Positions 1-10,600 are shown, counted from the stretch's first letter. The stretch is 64,000 bases of DNA from CAZUXE01 sp964624585 (GCA_964624585.1 CAZUXE010000001.1:69262-133261), one strand, 5' to 3'. Notes: a model not told the origin generated them from the sequence alone. Translations and numbers: made by a program.

Positions 1-1170
1 GAGAATCCATTCTACGCTGAATCGGGCGGACAGCTTGGTGATACGGGAAAAATAGTCGGCAAGGATTTTGAAATTCAAATTACCGATACAACTTATAATC
101 AGGCAGGTGCAAGAACTCTACACGGGGAATTTATCAAAGGTAAACCTTTGCAAGAGCTTGCGGGAATGAAGGTTAGGGCAATAGTTAACATTGCTCGTCG
201 TCGTGAAATAGAGCGAGCGCATACGGCTACACACCTTTTGCATTCTGCACTACGCAAAGTTTTAGGTGAACACGTAAAACAGGAAGGTTCTTTGGTAGAA
301 CCCGGTAGACTGCGTTTTGATTTCTACCATCCATCTCCCATGACGCCTGAAGAGCTGACCGAAGTTGAACGTATAGTCTACAATTGGATAATTGGCAACC
401 ATGCTTTAGTTGTTAGAGAAATGGACAAGAAAGATGCTGAAGCTAAAGGAGCCTTAGCCTTCTTTGGCGAAAAGTACGGTGACCGGGTTAGAGTAGTTTC
501 CATACCCGGAATATCAACCGAACTCTGCGGCGGCACTCATCTTAGAGCTACAGGAGAGACAGGCATGTTCCTTATCATTGCAGAAACCGGAGTAGCCGCA
601 GGAATAAGACGAATTGAAGCTTTAGTCGGACTAAGGGCATGGAAACAAATGCGCCACCTGCGCTCTATACTTGCAGAAACCTCTTTGCTTGCAGGTACCG
701 ACTCATCTAAGCTTCCCAAAAAGCTTGCAGAACTCAAACAGAAGATTTCTGAAGATTCAAAGATGCGTGAACGAATTACCAGACATTTGGTACAGATACT
801 CTCAGAACGCATTCTTTCAGAATCCTACACTGTTAAAGATACTTACTTTGTATCGGCAAAACTTGATGAGGCCTTAGGACGTGAGGGTTTAAGGTTTCTA
901 GCCGACGCCTTAAAAACGCATCGAGAACGTATTGTGGGGCTTTTAACTATTCCTGATAAAAAAGGACGTATGGCGGTATTGTGTTTTGCTTCTAAATCCG
1001 TGGCCAAAAACTATTCTGCAGGCGATATGCTTAAAAAAGTTGCGGCAAAATTTAAGGGCGGCGGCGGCGGCTCAGCAACACTTGCCGAAGGCTCTATTAC
1101 TGAAACTTCACTAGATAACCTGAAAACCGTGTTTTTAGCTGAAATCCAGCGTCGCTCCAAAGAAAAATGA
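1..1170 (+). CDS. alaS: alanyl-tRNA synthetase, C-terminal part (5' truncated)
   Basis: The reading frame is open from base 1, so the gene starts upstream and 389 residues remain. The first residues carry the ESGGQ.GDTG motif that opens the editing region. Zinc ligands of the second additional domain follow: HTATH (window residues 74-78) and CGGTH (176-180). The glycine-rich C-Ala domain (five Gly near residue 355) ends the protein. AlaS charges tRNA-Ala, and this half removes mischarged Ser and Gly. The stop overlaps the next start (ATGA at 1167-1170), so the DUF3108 gene is probably translationally coupled. Assignment is secure; only the catalytic N-terminal half is missing, because of the window edge. 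Confidence 0.97.
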   Translation, partial: ENPFYAESGGQLGDTGKIVGKDFEIQITDTTYNQAGARTLHGEFIKGKPLQELAGMKVRAIVNIARRREIERAHTATHLLHSALRKVLGEHVKQEGSLVEPGRLRFDFYHPSPMTPEELTEVERIVYNWIIGNHALVVREMDKKDAEAKGALAFFGEKYGDRVRVVSIPGISTELCGGTHLRATGETGMFLIIAETGVAAGIRRIEALVGLRAWKQMRHLRSILAETSLLAGTDSSKLPKKLAELKQKISEDSKMRERITRHLVQILSERILSESYTVKDTYFVSAKLDEALGREGLRFLADALKTHRERIVGLLTIPDKKGRMAVLCFASKSVAKNYSAGDMLKKVAAKFKGGGGGSATLAEGSITETSLDNLKTVFLAEIQRRSKEK

Positions 1171-1859
1171 ATATATTAGCCGTTCTCCTAAGTATTTTTG
1201 CAGGATTTTCTGACCCTGTTATTCCTGATGGTGAACGACTCATCTACCAAGGTTATGACGCAGGTAACCAAACTTCAAGAGAAATAGTTCACGTAGTTCA
1301 CGATAAAGGCAATTATTACTATTCAGAGCATGAACATATCGACAGCACACAAATTAAAGTTAGGTATTGGATCCGCAAACAGGATTTCTCCACAATTAAA
1401 ATTATAAAAAATCGCTCAGGACGCCTTCAGCTTACTGTAGAACAAGTTCCTTCGGGTATAAAAGTAACAGATGGATTCAAGAATAAAGAGTCAAATCTTA
1501 AATATTCTGGTCGTTTTTATGATAGGCACAGTCTGTTTGATGTCTTTCGGGCCTATCCATTTAACAAACCGGTTGATATGGAATTTCCGCTTTTTGAATC
1601 AACCCTTGGAACGCTTATCACTGGAACCTGTACTTATGGCGGAATTCACAAAATTAAGACCAAGCTTGGTACGTTCCGCTGCTATAAAATAACCCTGGGG
1701 TTCAAAAACAATCTCTTAGCTGCAGTTTACAAAATGTTAACTGCAGACCGAAGCTTTGATTTTTATTACGAACTTGCAAAGCCTCACCGTATGATATATT
1801 GGACAGACAATAAAAAAAGCTATATGGAATTAAAAAGAATTGAAAGTGAGGGGAAGTGA
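1167..1859 (+). CDS. DUF3108-like exported protein
   Basis: This 230-residue protein has a short hydrophobic N-terminus that looks like a signal peptide, followed by a beta-rich body without catalytic motifs. The pattern near the start (GERLIYQG) and the later YWTDNKKSYMELKRIE stretch resemble DUF3108 proteins, which are periplasmic and of unknown function. It overlaps alaS by 4 nt and the scpB start by 4 nt (GTGA), so the three are one transcript. The family call is by pattern only; a plain exported hypothetical is the fallback. Confidence 0.7.
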   Translation: MNILAVLLSIFAGFSDPVIPDGERLIYQGYDAGNQTSREIVHVVHDKGNYYYSEHEHIDSTQIKVRYWIRKQDFSTIKIIKNRSGRLQLTVEQVPSGIKVTDGFKNKESNLKYSGRFYDRHSLFDVFRAYPFNKPVDMEFPLFESTLGTLITGTCTYGGIHKIKTKLGTFRCYKITLGFKNNLLAAVYKMLTADRSFDFYYELAKPHRMIYWTDNKKSYMELKRIESEGK

Positions 1860-2575
1860 ACGAAAGTTGGCAAATTATAGAGGCGCTCTTGTTTGCCTCA
1901 CCAGAGGTTCTTTCAACCAAAAAACTGGCTAACGCGGCTGACTTAAGTTCTTCGGAAGTTGAAGCCTGTATTGAAAAGCTCAACCGTGACTATCACCAAT
2001 ACGAAAGGGCGTTTCACATACGCAAGGTAGCAGGAGGTTGGCAAATGACCACACTTGCGAGATTTGCGCCATGGATTGGTCGACTTCTTTCAAAAAAATC
2101 CCGCGCTAGGCTCTCTAAAGCTGCATTAGAAACCCTAGCGGTTATTGCGCATCGTCAACCAATTAATAAACCTGATATAGACCAAGCGCGTGGCATTGAA
2201 TCATCATACATTATTGCAGCCCTAATGGAGCGCAAGCTTATACGCATCAAGGGACGCGATAAACGCGCCGGACATCCCTATGTTTATGCAACTACACCCA
2301 GGTTCCTTGAATTTTTTGGCCTTAACTCTTTGAACGATTTGCCCGACCTTGAGGAACCCTCTGTAAAGGAAGAAGATATTATCCCCATTGAGGAAGATAG
2401 TGAGGAAACCATTTTTAATCAAGAAGCTGACGAATCGCATCGATTGACAAATACAGAAAATGCGAATATAGCTTCAGACGCTTTGGCAGCTATAGGTTAC
2501 CGTATAGAAAAACACGATGCGGAACCGAAGGTGCTTGAAAATCAGGATTCCAAAGATGAAACCACAGAAACCTGA
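1856..2575 (+). CDS. scpB: segregation and condensation protein ScpB
   Basis: ScpB dimers bind ScpA and the SMC ATPase to form the bacterial condensin that organises and segregates the chromosome. The two winged-helix domains are recognisable: an N-terminal LLFASPEVLS segment, then the hallmark ALETLAVIAHRQPI at about residue 85 and the GIESSYIIAALMERKLI helix. The start is GTG inside the preceding stop region, with a GAGGGG site just upstream. The last ~70 residues are an acidic, probably disordered tail longer than in most ScpB proteins. scpA is not in the window. Confidence 0.93.
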   Translation: MNESWQIIEALLFASPEVLSTKKLANAADLSSSEVEACIEKLNRDYHQYERAFHIRKVAGGWQMTTLARFAPWIGRLLSKKSRARLSKAALETLAVIAHRQPINKPDIDQARGIESSYIIAALMERKLIRIKGRDKRAGHPYVYATTPRFLEFFGLNSLNDLPDLEEPSVKEEDIIPIEEDSEETIFNQEADESHRLTNTENANIASDALAAIGYRIEKHDAEPKVLENQDSKDETTET

Positions 2576-3086
2576 AGACTTGCAGGCTTTAATTATCTGC
2601 GGCCTGCTTTCTGTAGAAAGCGATTTATTGAAGAACATTGAACCGGAACTCCAAGAAGTATTCGGTAAAGTGGCTTTGCGTAGCGAGCCTGTGCCTTTTG
2701 AGTGGACAGATTATTACAATACTGAAATGGGCAACGGTATTTTGCGAAAATGGTTGCTTTTTTCAGCGCCTTTGAACCTTGTGGAATCGTGGAAGTATAA
2801 ATTGATTACCTGTGAAATTGAAGATAGGTATCGTATAAACGGCAAACGACGTATAAATATTGATCCAGGTTTTATCCGTCTTGATGGATTGTGGCTTTTA
2901 ACCACTAAATCGGCAGGACACAGGGCATATCTTGATAAGGGGATATGGATTGAATTAACTTTAAGGTTTCTTCGTGAACATTGTGAGGAATTGCCATGGA
3001 CATATCCCGATCATCGCCCTGCCCAAATACAAGCTTTTTTTATGAAAACCCGCAATCTGCTTAAAAAATCTCTCAATTCTCTGTAA
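2556..3086 (+). CDS. DUF4416 family protein
   Basis: The longest frame begins inside scpB at 2517, but the ATG at 2556 (MKPQKPEDLQ) is the likelier start. It gives 176 residues and a 20-nt overlap with the end of scpB. Features such as the LICGLLS opening, FEWTDYY..EMG and the INIDPGFI segment match DUF4416, a conserved family without a proven function, often seen near other information-processing genes. No membrane segment or known catalytic motif is visible. It lies in the alaS-scpB operon, 2 nt before the next gene. Confidence 0.7.
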   Translation: MKPQKPEDLQALIICGLLSVESDLLKNIEPELQEVFGKVALRSEPVPFEWTDYYNTEMGNGILRKWLLFSAPLNLVESWKYKLITCEIEDRYRINGKRRINIDPGFIRLDGLWLLTTKSAGHRAYLDKGIWIELTLRFLREHCEELPWTYPDHRPAQIQAFFMKTRNLLKKSLNSL

Positions 3087-3088
3087 TT

Positions 3089-3472
3089 ATGTTTGAAACA
3101 GAAGTTACCGTCGCTTTTGAATTTAGTCATCACCTTGAAGGTTTTGACATCCGTTTCGCTAAAGAACATCAACACACATGGAATATCACGGTAACCATAG
3201 CTACTCCTGATGTTGATTGGCGTGGGGTAGGTGTAGACTTTGTAAAACTTAAACAGGAATTAGCTACGCTTCTTGCTCCATATCAAAACAAGCTCCTCAA
3301 TGAATCTGACCTACCGTTTTGCTCTCAACCTACCGCTGAACATATTGCTCTATGGGTTGCAGATAAAATGTCGTACCACTACCCACACCTAATAAAATCA
3401 GTTACAGTAGGTACTGTTGAGGAACGTGCGCGTTTCATTGTTCCTCAAGATCCCAAATATCAACAACACTGA
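3089..3472 (+). CDS. 6-pyruvoyl-tetrahydropterin synthase / QueD-like protein
   Basis: The 127-residue protein has the T-fold pattern of the PTPS/QueD family: FEFSHHLEG (first zinc His), EHQHTW (second and third zinc His) and the PTAEHIALWVADKM helix. Family enzymes convert dihydroneopterin triphosphate to 6-carboxy- or 6-pyruvoyl-tetrahydropterin, feeding queuosine or folate pathways. The catalytic Cys that normally lies four residues before the HxH pair is absent here (Phe at that place), so the reaction is uncertain. The gene has no clear ribosome site and begins 2 nt after the DUF4416 stop, so coupling is likely. Confidence 0.75.
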   Translation: MFETEVTVAFEFSHHLEGFDIRFAKEHQHTWNITVTIATPDVDWRGVGVDFVKLKQELATLLAPYQNKLLNESDLPFCSQPTAEHIALWVADKMSYHYPHLIKSVTVGTVEERARFIVPQDPKYQQH

Positions 3473-3631
3473 AGGCGTTAAATATAGTTTGCCTGCCCAT
3501 ACATATCAACCGCTTTAATCAATTAAGAAAGTATTTCAATCCACTAGCTGATATTTACAAACTCCAAAACCTACAGGCTCCATACGAATATCCCTGATGT
3601 CCCTGAATTTGTAACAGCCTAGAGCTTAGAC
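3473..3631. other. convergent intergenic gap
   Basis: The 159 bases between the end of the alaS-scpB operon and the end of the minus-strand envelope operon hold no open frame. I see no strong hairpin with a T-tract, although the position calls for a terminator. Confidence 0.4.
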
Positions 3632-5122
3632 TTACTTTACAGCTCTAAACGTAAATTTGATGGTCTTATTTGTATTATCCATCCCCGCAATCAAAGCCTT
3701 CATTTTCAAGGCATCCAGCAATGGGAAAAGCTTCTCTTCAACGGCCTCTGGTGTGGCTTTTGATGTTCTGTCAGCAGCGTAGAGCATATATTCCTTAAGT
3801 TCATCCTTAAACAATGACCAGTTGACATAGGCAACAGGGTTTTTGATGTCTGCAGATTTGCAAAAATCCCCAAACTCATCCGAGGTTTCTATAGATGCTT
3901 GCTTGGCGTTAAGCTGCCAGCCAAGCAGTAAGGAATCGTCTGCAACAGTAAGGAAGTTGTCCTTATAAATATATGTTATGGCAGGATAGACGTCTCCAAA
4001 ACCAAAATAGTTAGCCTCCGTACCTATGCAACTTACTGACATTTGGTCAGCGTAAGGAAAGAGCCATGACATCAAGGCATCACAACTTTTGGCCGATTTA
4101 ACGGACTCTGCTTTCAATGAAAGTAGCCAGCTTGCAGGACAATACCACTTATCAGCATCCCAGCCCTGCATAATGAATAGAACCTCATCACCGAGGTCTA
4201 TGGCCAACTGGTTGATTTCCTTCTCAGTATTGATATCGCCAAACGGATTATTTTTCTTTACAGAAAGTAGTCCGGCTTCCTTCCATGCTTTATAGGCATT
4301 AACACCTGTTAGTTTGATGAAGCAGATGACGTCTGCCGGAACAATTTTGTAATCACGCGGTGGTTTCGCTTTGGCAATATAGCTTCCCAATACACCTGAA
4401 GGATTATCAAATTCAACGCAGGCTTTTATTCCCAAAACATCTTTACTAATGCGCCACCTTGCTTGTGAATAAATCAGGTATTTCCCGTGATTATACGTAA
4501 GTCCATAAGCCAACGCGTCAGAAGCGTTATTTTCGTTATTAGGAAAAGCTATCTTTTCTTTTAATGTTGTTGAAGCTGCTATTTTTGCAGCCTTGGCAAG
4601 TAGGTTTTCAGAAGAGGCTAACCAGAAATAGTCACCTGCAAATAATATAGCCAAACCATCCTTATCAACAGCGCAAGGAAACCCTGAAATATTCTTTTCT
4701 TCACCTTTGGCCAATATGGTCTTCCATACAAGCTTTACTGTCCACTTAGGTTGAGAGATAAGTAGAAAATCGTTCTTCCCGTATTGAGCGTAAATGAAAC
4801 GTTTGCCAAGAATATCCCAGAAACGACCATGGGTTTTCTTCTCAATCTTTTCTATTGTTCTTAGACTGTAGAAATCTTTCTGAACACCTACTTTTTTGGC
4901 TTGACGCCCAAGTTCTGAACCTTTATACAGCTTACTTATTTCTGCAAAATCAGCGGCAACAATGTAGCTTTCCGCGCCTTTTGGCAGCAGTTCCTCCAAG
5001 GCTCCCACTTCACGTTCTAAATTAGGAGTGCTGAATATGCACGCAAAGGCTACGCCGCTTCCTATTACAAGCGCCACCAAGATTCCTATTCCTATAATAA
5101 TTCTTTTAACAGCTTTTTTCAT
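3632..5122 (-). CDS. membrane-anchored protein of unknown function
   Basis: This 496-residue protein has one N-terminal membrane segment (about residues 7-30, IIIGIGILVALVIG) after a basic MKKAVKR start; the rest should lie outside the cytoplasmic membrane. The body begins with a LPKGAESYIVAADF motif and is otherwise rich in alternating hydrophobic strands. This resembles the layout of DUF3352-type proteins, but I cannot assign it with confidence. It is the last gene of the A2M operon, overlaps the metallopeptidase stop by 4 nt (ATGA) and has an AGGAGG site, so it is likely co-expressed with envelope functions. Confidence 0.75.
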   Translation of the reverse strand: MKKAVKRIIIGIGILVALVIGSGVAFACIFSTPNLEREVGALEELLPKGAESYIVAADFAEISKLYKGSELGRQAKKVGVQKDFYSLRTIEKIEKKTHGRFWDILGKRFIYAQYGKNDFLLISQPKWTVKLVWKTILAKGEEKNISGFPCAVDKDGLAILFAGDYFWLASSENLLAKAAKIAASTTLKEKIAFPNNENNASDALAYGLTYNHGKYLIYSQARWRISKDVLGIKACVEFDNPSGVLGSYIAKAKPPRDYKIVPADVICFIKLTGVNAYKAWKEAGLLSVKKNNPFGDINTEKEINQLAIDLGDEVLFIMQGWDADKWYCPASWLLSLKAESVKSAKSCDALMSWLFPYADQMSVSCIGTEANYFGFGDVYPAITYIYKDNFLTVADDSLLLGWQLNAKQASIETSDEFGDFCKSADIKNPVAYVNWSLFKDELKEYMLYAADRTSKATPEAVEEKLFPLLDALKMKALIAGMDNTNKTIKFTFRAVK

Positions 5123-5721
5123 AAAGCCTCCTGTATAATCAGCTTAAAAAGACTATCCCTTCCAAGCTTTTCAATAGTTTTTTCAACTAGACTCGCAGCT
5201 GACAGATAGCCGCGTTTTAATTGCAATGTATCGCTTGATGCAAGCAATTTCTTTATCTTCACAATATCCTCTGTCAAATCGTCAATATCCACATTGGCAG
5301 ATAGTCCTTGAACTTCTCCAGAACAGACGACTGCCAGGCCTTCATTCATCCACAACGGAAGTTTGTAGGGACTAAGAACAAGATGCAGGTATTCGTGGGT
5401 TATAACTTGTTCTGTAATTCCTCGTTTTTCCAGCACTCTAAAAGGTTGAAGAGTCAATTCACCGTTTATAACCGCAGCTCCTTGCCAGATGGAGCATCCG
5501 GTTAAAGCTCTGAAATCGCCTGAGGTGGCTGCAATTTTTACAACCACTGGTGAAGCAACTGGTTTAAGTCCTGAGAAGTCATAAACCCTTGCTTCAGCTC
5601 TTCTTAATACATTAACTAAGCTTGATATTTCAGAATTTACCGGACGCTCATTAGCTGTAATTATTAGCCAATTTTCAACAGGAATAACAGCGCTCAGTAA
5701 TACAAAAATCATGCCTACCAT
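5119..5721 (-). CDS. peptidase MA-like metallopeptidase
   Basis: The 200-residue product carries a zincin signature: HEYLH at residues 109-113 and a downstream NEG with Glu127 as probable third zinc ligand (WMNEGLA). This is the gluzincin arrangement of the peptidase MA family. An N-terminal hydrophobic stretch (residues 3-13) suggests export or anchoring. It overlaps the SpoIID gene by 7 nt and the following gene by 4 nt. A protease beside a transpeptidase, a SpoIID protein and an alpha-2-macroglobulin suggests cell-envelope processing, but the substrate is unknown. Confidence 0.82.
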   Translation of the reverse strand: MVGMIFVLLSAVIPVENWLIITANERPVNSEISSLVNVLRRAEARVYDFSGLKPVASPVVVKIAATSGDFRALTGCSIWQGAAVINGELTLQPFRVLEKRGITEQVITHEYLHLVLSPYKLPLWMNEGLAVVCSGEVQGLSANVDIDDLTEDIVKIKKLLASSDTLQLKRGYLSAASLVEKTIEKLGRDSLFKLIIQEAL

Positions 5722-6758
5722 TTTTGAACCTCAGTACCTGGATAGTAATAAGTCAAAATTTCCCTATAATCATATCCTGCATCAGCCATTCCTTTTGCAC
5801 CCCATTGGGAAAGTCCAACCCCATGCCCAAGCCCCCTGCCTTTGAAAACATAAACCTTACCCACACGTTCAACCTTAAACCATGAACTTTTTAGTGAGTT
5901 CCATCCCAGCTTTTGACAAACAAGCATCCGAAAATTCCAACCGCCGAACACCCGTTTTTCCTGTCTGTATTTTACAGCAATCTCTTTGACTCTTCCATCA
6001 GGATAGGTAGATAACACTTTTAAGTCGCTTATACCCTCAAAGCCCAGCACTTGGGCGATTTTGTGCGCAGGAATATTTCTTTCCCAACGGTAATGTGGAG
6101 ATTTTTTGCAAAAGGAATCCTGAACTGAAATCAAGTAAGGTGCGCATTCATCTGGCCAAATGAATGCAGCGTTTGCAGTGCTTCCTCCTGAAGTAGAATG
6201 ATAGAAAATTCTACAAGGTTTATTATGATAGGTTAAAATCATCCCTTCCGTCTCTTTTACAGCTTTCAGGCTTGCAGAGCTTACCGTTTGCCTACCGCGA
6301 TAAGATTGACAATGTGTCAGATCGCAAACATCCCAAGCTTCTCTTTCGTGGCGCTTTCTCTTTTCATATATAAAGGTTCTTGCAAGCACAGCCTGGGCTT
6401 TCAATGCCTCAATTCCAGCGTTCGGAAGCATTTCTGCGCCAACAACTGAAGCAAGGTAATTCGTCTTGTCAACAGAATTCAAGAGCAGTAATTCTCCATC
6501 GTGAACCCTTGCCTTAAGCCAACCATCGTAATTACGCGACTTCGCCTTCCATTCTACCGTGAAACCTTTTGTTTCTAAAGTATAGGTATCAAGAAAGGCT
6601 CCATTCACAAGTAACTTGTTTTGCTTCACTTGCAAGGTATCTTCGCTCTCTTCTGCTCTAATAACAGCTTTTTTTAGATGATATGAGGAAAGGATATCTA
6701 TCTTAATCAGACCCGATGCCGCAAAAATTGCAAGTAGCTGAAGAATAATGTTAGTCAC
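5715..6758 (-). CDS. SpoIID/LytB domain protein
   Basis: This 347-residue exported protein has the SpoIID core: AEMLPNAGIEALKAQAVLARTF around residues 108-129 and the C-terminal GRGLGHGVGLSQWGA followed by YYPGTE. SpoIID of Bacillus is a lytic transglycosylase for denuded glycan; homologues outside spore formers (LytB, AmiD partners) act in wall remodelling. The start is GTG with a GGAGA site, overlapping the transpeptidase gene by 8 nt. Pairing with a penicillin-binding transpeptidase makes a peptidoglycan role likely. No endospore genes are seen, so sporulation is not implied. Confidence 0.9.
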   Translation of the reverse strand: MTNIILQLLAIFAASGLIKIDILSSYHLKKAVIRAEESEDTLQVKQNKLLVNGAFLDTYTLETKGFTVEWKAKSRNYDGWLKARVHDGELLLLNSVDKTNYLASVVGAEMLPNAGIEALKAQAVLARTFIYEKRKRHEREAWDVCDLTHCQSYRGRQTVSSASLKAVKETEGMILTYHNKPCRIFYHSTSGGSTANAAFIWPDECAPYLISVQDSFCKKSPHYRWERNIPAHKIAQVLGFEGISDLKVLSTYPDGRVKEIAVKYRQEKRVFGGWNFRMLVCQKLGWNSLKSSWFKVERVGKVYVFKGRGLGHGVGLSQWGAKGMADAGYDYREILTYYYPGTEVQKW

Positions 6759-7677
6759 CGTGTCTCCGATGGAAATAATCGGAAATTACCATTCCCGCAA
6801 TCTTTGCCGCATCCTTGCCTTCGCCTCTTTCCAAAAAAACCACAACGGCAATTTGGGGTTCCTCGAAGGGTGCGAACCCTGCAAACCATCCGTAAGTTCG
6901 CCATGAACCAAGTACGGTTGAAGAACCTGTTTTACCGGCTACATTTACTTCGGCTATGTCGGCGTTTTTGCCGGTACCTGAACGTACTGCATCCCTTAAG
7001 AACAATCTGATGTCTGCAAGACAGCTTTTTTCAGAAAAACTTGCAAGAATTTGCTGACCGCCTGGCTCAAGGTGAGGTCTTAGAAATTCGCCACCTTTGG
7101 CTACTCCTGAAATCATAGCCAACATAGCAACAGGCGTCAACTGTAAGGCTGAACCCTGACCTATTGCAAATGCTAGTTTGGCTGAATCGTTTGCAGGAAT
7201 TTGGACAATACTAGCAAGTTCCGACGGTAGGTTAACACCAACTTTGTTATTCAACCCCAAAGAGAAGTATATATCCGCTAACTCTTGCGGCTTCAGTTTA
7301 TAGGCAAGATTTTGAAAATAGAGATTGCATGATGCTAACAGAGCGCGATGGAAATCCACTTTTCCGTGACCACCGCGTAATGAACATTTTAATGTATCTC
7401 CTTTCAGAAACCTATCGCCTGTACCTATTTCAAATCCCTTGCATACAAAGTTTTGGGAAAAATCAACACCTGCCTTTGCTGCCGCCATACTAGTGAGTAT
7501 TTTGGCAACTGAACCAGGAGGATATCGGTGCGCAAACAGTATATCGCTATCGGTTGCCACAATAAGTCTTCCATTTCTTAAATCCATAACAGCCACAGCG
7601 CCTTTATTAGCAACTAATTCCGCACAACGTTCGCTAAAGGTTACCCCGACAGCTATAAAGAGAAGTAATAGATTCAC
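6751..7677 (-). CDS. penicillin-binding transpeptidase-domain protein
   Basis: All three serine-acyltransferase motifs are present in order: SVAK (Ser56-Lys59, nucleophile and base), SCN (116-118) and KTG (249-251). At 308 residues it is close to a bare transpeptidase domain after a short hydrophobic N-terminus; the dimerisation module of normal class B proteins is missing. It probably cross-links or trims peptidoglycan peptides in the periplasm. The GTG start lies 3 nt after the A2M stop without its own ribosome site, so translation is likely coupled. A class-D-like beta-lactamase is a less likely reading. Confidence 0.88.
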   Translation of the reverse strand: MNLLLLFIAVGVTFSERCAELVANKGAVAVMDLRNGRLIVATDSDILFAHRYPPGSVAKILTSMAAAKAGVDFSQNFVCKGFEIGTGDRFLKGDTLKCSLRGGHGKVDFHRALLASCNLYFQNLAYKLKPQELADIYFSLGLNNKVGVNLPSELASIVQIPANDSAKLAFAIGQGSALQLTPVAMLAMISGVAKGGEFLRPHLEPGGQQILASFSEKSCLADIRLFLRDAVRSGTGKNADIAEVNVAGKTGSSTVLGSWRTYGWFAGFAPFEEPQIAVVVFLERGEGKDAAKIAGMVISDYFHRRHGD

Positions 7678-7680
7678 AAA

Positions 7681-10600
7681 TTATTTCTCAACCACTGTGA
7701 TAATATTTTCTGCCGAATGAGCGCGTTTGTCGGAGAAGTACATAAGCGAAGCTTCGGCAGGCATGGTATGGTAAACGCCAGGCAAATACGGTTCAAGCAC
7801 ATAGCTGAACTCACGATGTCCCCAAAGATAGCTTATGAAGAAAGCCGTGTGATCGTCATGAAGCTCTCTGCCGGAATACATATATCCCCAATCTTCATAA
7901 TCATAGTAGCCCCACCAGTAGCGTTCGTTGCGAATACTGTAACGGTCTCTGTTTTTTGCAACCTCGAAACCTGCCGGAAGCGGGTCTTTAATCATTACAT
8001 ACTCATAGTCATCGTCTGCATCAACATACAGCTTAACAAACAGTGGTTCGCCAACCTTGAGCGCTCCTTCTAAGGGCAGTTTATCATAGACCAACTTATT
8101 GTTTTCTACTTTAGGAACAAGACGATAGTACTCACGGGTTATCTTCAAAGCGGAGCCTGCACTTGGGATTTCCTCTTCCTTGGAATAATATGAGAGAATC
8201 AGGCTAAAGAACAAATTGCCGCTACCTTTTTTATGCACCTTTAGGATATTATTCGCAGTAGGTTTTATAGACCTTAAATTAATAACTAAAGGCCTGTTAA
8301 ATTCTGAAAGCGTGTTTGCAGAAACATTGTAGTTTGCAATAGATTTTCCATTAAGGGTAAAGTCAAGCTTCATATTAGGATTCGTATCACCGGTCGTTTT
8401 CAAAAACTCGGCAAGAGCAAGAAGAGCTAAACCCGAATCTTTAGTTGATTTCCAACGGTTACCCCTTCTTTTCCTCAAGAGCCAGAATACAACCTTTGAA
8501 ACAACTTCATCTTTAGGAGAAATTGCCAAAAACGCACGTAGCGCAGTGGCTGTGGTTTCTATAGGGTCATCATACCAGTATTCAACATTACGTACCTGCC
8601 CAGCCCAATAAACCGTTTCCTCATCTGTAATAGCGTCTTTCTTCAAACGCTTAAGTATTAGCTTGGCTGAGGCGTCATCGCCTATTTCATGATAACTCAA
8701 GGCCATCAAAGCCTTGGCGTATGGATCAACTTTTTTCTTTCGTAGAATTTTTAAGTGCTTTTCCACAACCGCTTTATTGTCTCCAGGAGCCATTGATAAC
8801 GCATAAACCATGTAAGCACGTTCAGTTACGTTTATTGTCGTATCGCGAGTTTCTAAAAGACTAGCAAGCGCAGAGCTACCTCTTTTTAACACTTTAGGGT
8901 TGATATCGTAGCCTAATTCCTGAGCATAGGTAAGGCCATGAACTACATAAGCGGTCATGATATTCATGGTTTTATCATTTTCCCACCAGCCCCAGCCGCC
9001 GTCTGAATGTTGGTAACCGTAAAGTTTTGCCAGTCCTTTTTCAATCATCTTGGGTAATTCTTTGGCTAAGGCAGGATTACCTTTTTTGGGGTCTGCTATT
9101 AAATCTGCAACTATTAAATCGGGAAAGAAACTTGACATAGTTTGCTCAACGCATCCGTAAGGATAGGCTGCCAGATATGAAAGTCCTGAGAATAAGGCTG
9201 AGCTAATGGTAGGGGTAAGGGTTAGTTTAGCCTGAATTGAGCTTAATTGAATTTCTTTAGGTATGCTGAAGGAACGGGTAATTTTTTGCTCTGGCTTTGG
9301 CATAAATCCTGAAAGAAGCAAATTGCGCATAATGCCATGCGGATTAGCCGGTATGGTAAGTTGCATAGCATCAGAAGCGTCAACGCCTATGACTTTAGCG
9401 GTCATTTTAACCTTACCTGAGGTTTCACACTTAACAGGCCAATCTACCCTGAAAGCTCCTCCTGAAGCTATAGTAGCTGTGTATGAAGTCTTTTTTGAAA
9501 ACAGCTTAGCGCCATCTACCAAGAAAGAAATCTTGACGTCCTGAGTGGAATGCGTGTAGTTGTGGACAACGGTTGGAATTATCAGCGAATCACGCTCCGT
9601 CACAAAACGCGGGGGAATAATTCTTATCAATAAATCTTTTGTTACTAAAGACTTATAACGTACTTCGCCAACCTTGCTATCCTCGGTAATCGCTTTAGCT
9701 GTAGCCCGCCAGGTAGTCAGATTATCCGGCCAAATAAGTTCAAAATTGGCTTCTCCCTTGGCGTTGGTTCTCAAGATAGCGTCCCAATAGGCCATATCTT
9801 TGAACTTTGTTCTTATCTTAGGCTCATCTTTACCTTTATATGCTGCAAGAACAACACTATCTTTCGTCGCTGCCTTCAATTTAGCGTAGTCTTGTTCGTA
9901 GCCGTAGAATGAAAAATAGATTGATGAAGAGGTTGAAACCTGATTATAGCGTTCACCATAGAAATAATCCTTAATTGGTGAAGCAAATTCTGAAGCCAGT
10001 GAATAGATGGCCTCATCAACAAGCCCTACCGATATATCGGCTTTAACCGGTCTATTCTTCCAATCCTTAACGAAAACCTTGAATTTAGCCTTTTCTCCGG
10101 GTTCGTACTTTTCCTTATCAGAGCTAAGCTCAATCTTAAGTAACTTAGAAGTGTCGTTGACCACCATTTTTTCAGAATGGTTGAAGAAATCGCCCTCAAA
10201 TATTCCACTAACCGATAAGTATACGTTGGGGAAATATTCAGGACGTACCTTAAACTTCAGGCGGGCAGTATTTCCCTTCATTTCAGTAATTCTAATATCG
10301 TAGAGGTCATCAGCTTCAATTGAGCTTATAACACTCGCATTCTCAAATGGATAGATAATCAGAGCTTCAGCCCAATCACCTACTTTGTAGCTTTCTTTAT
10401 CGAAAACAATCTGAGTTCTGTCAACCTTCCATGTATAATAGCCGTTTCTTTCAGAAACCCAGAACCAGCGTTTATCAACATTAGTTCGTCCATTTTTATC
10501 GCTTGAGGTAGCTTTTACGTAGTAATATCCGCCTTTTTTGGGCTTGAATTTATAGATATAGACACCATTATTAGATATCCTGACGGTTCTTCTGGCAACC

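Noticed and set aside
5715..6758. evidence for endospore formation from SpoIID
   Set aside because: SpoIID-domain proteins are common in non-sporulating bacteria, and no other sporulation gene is present.
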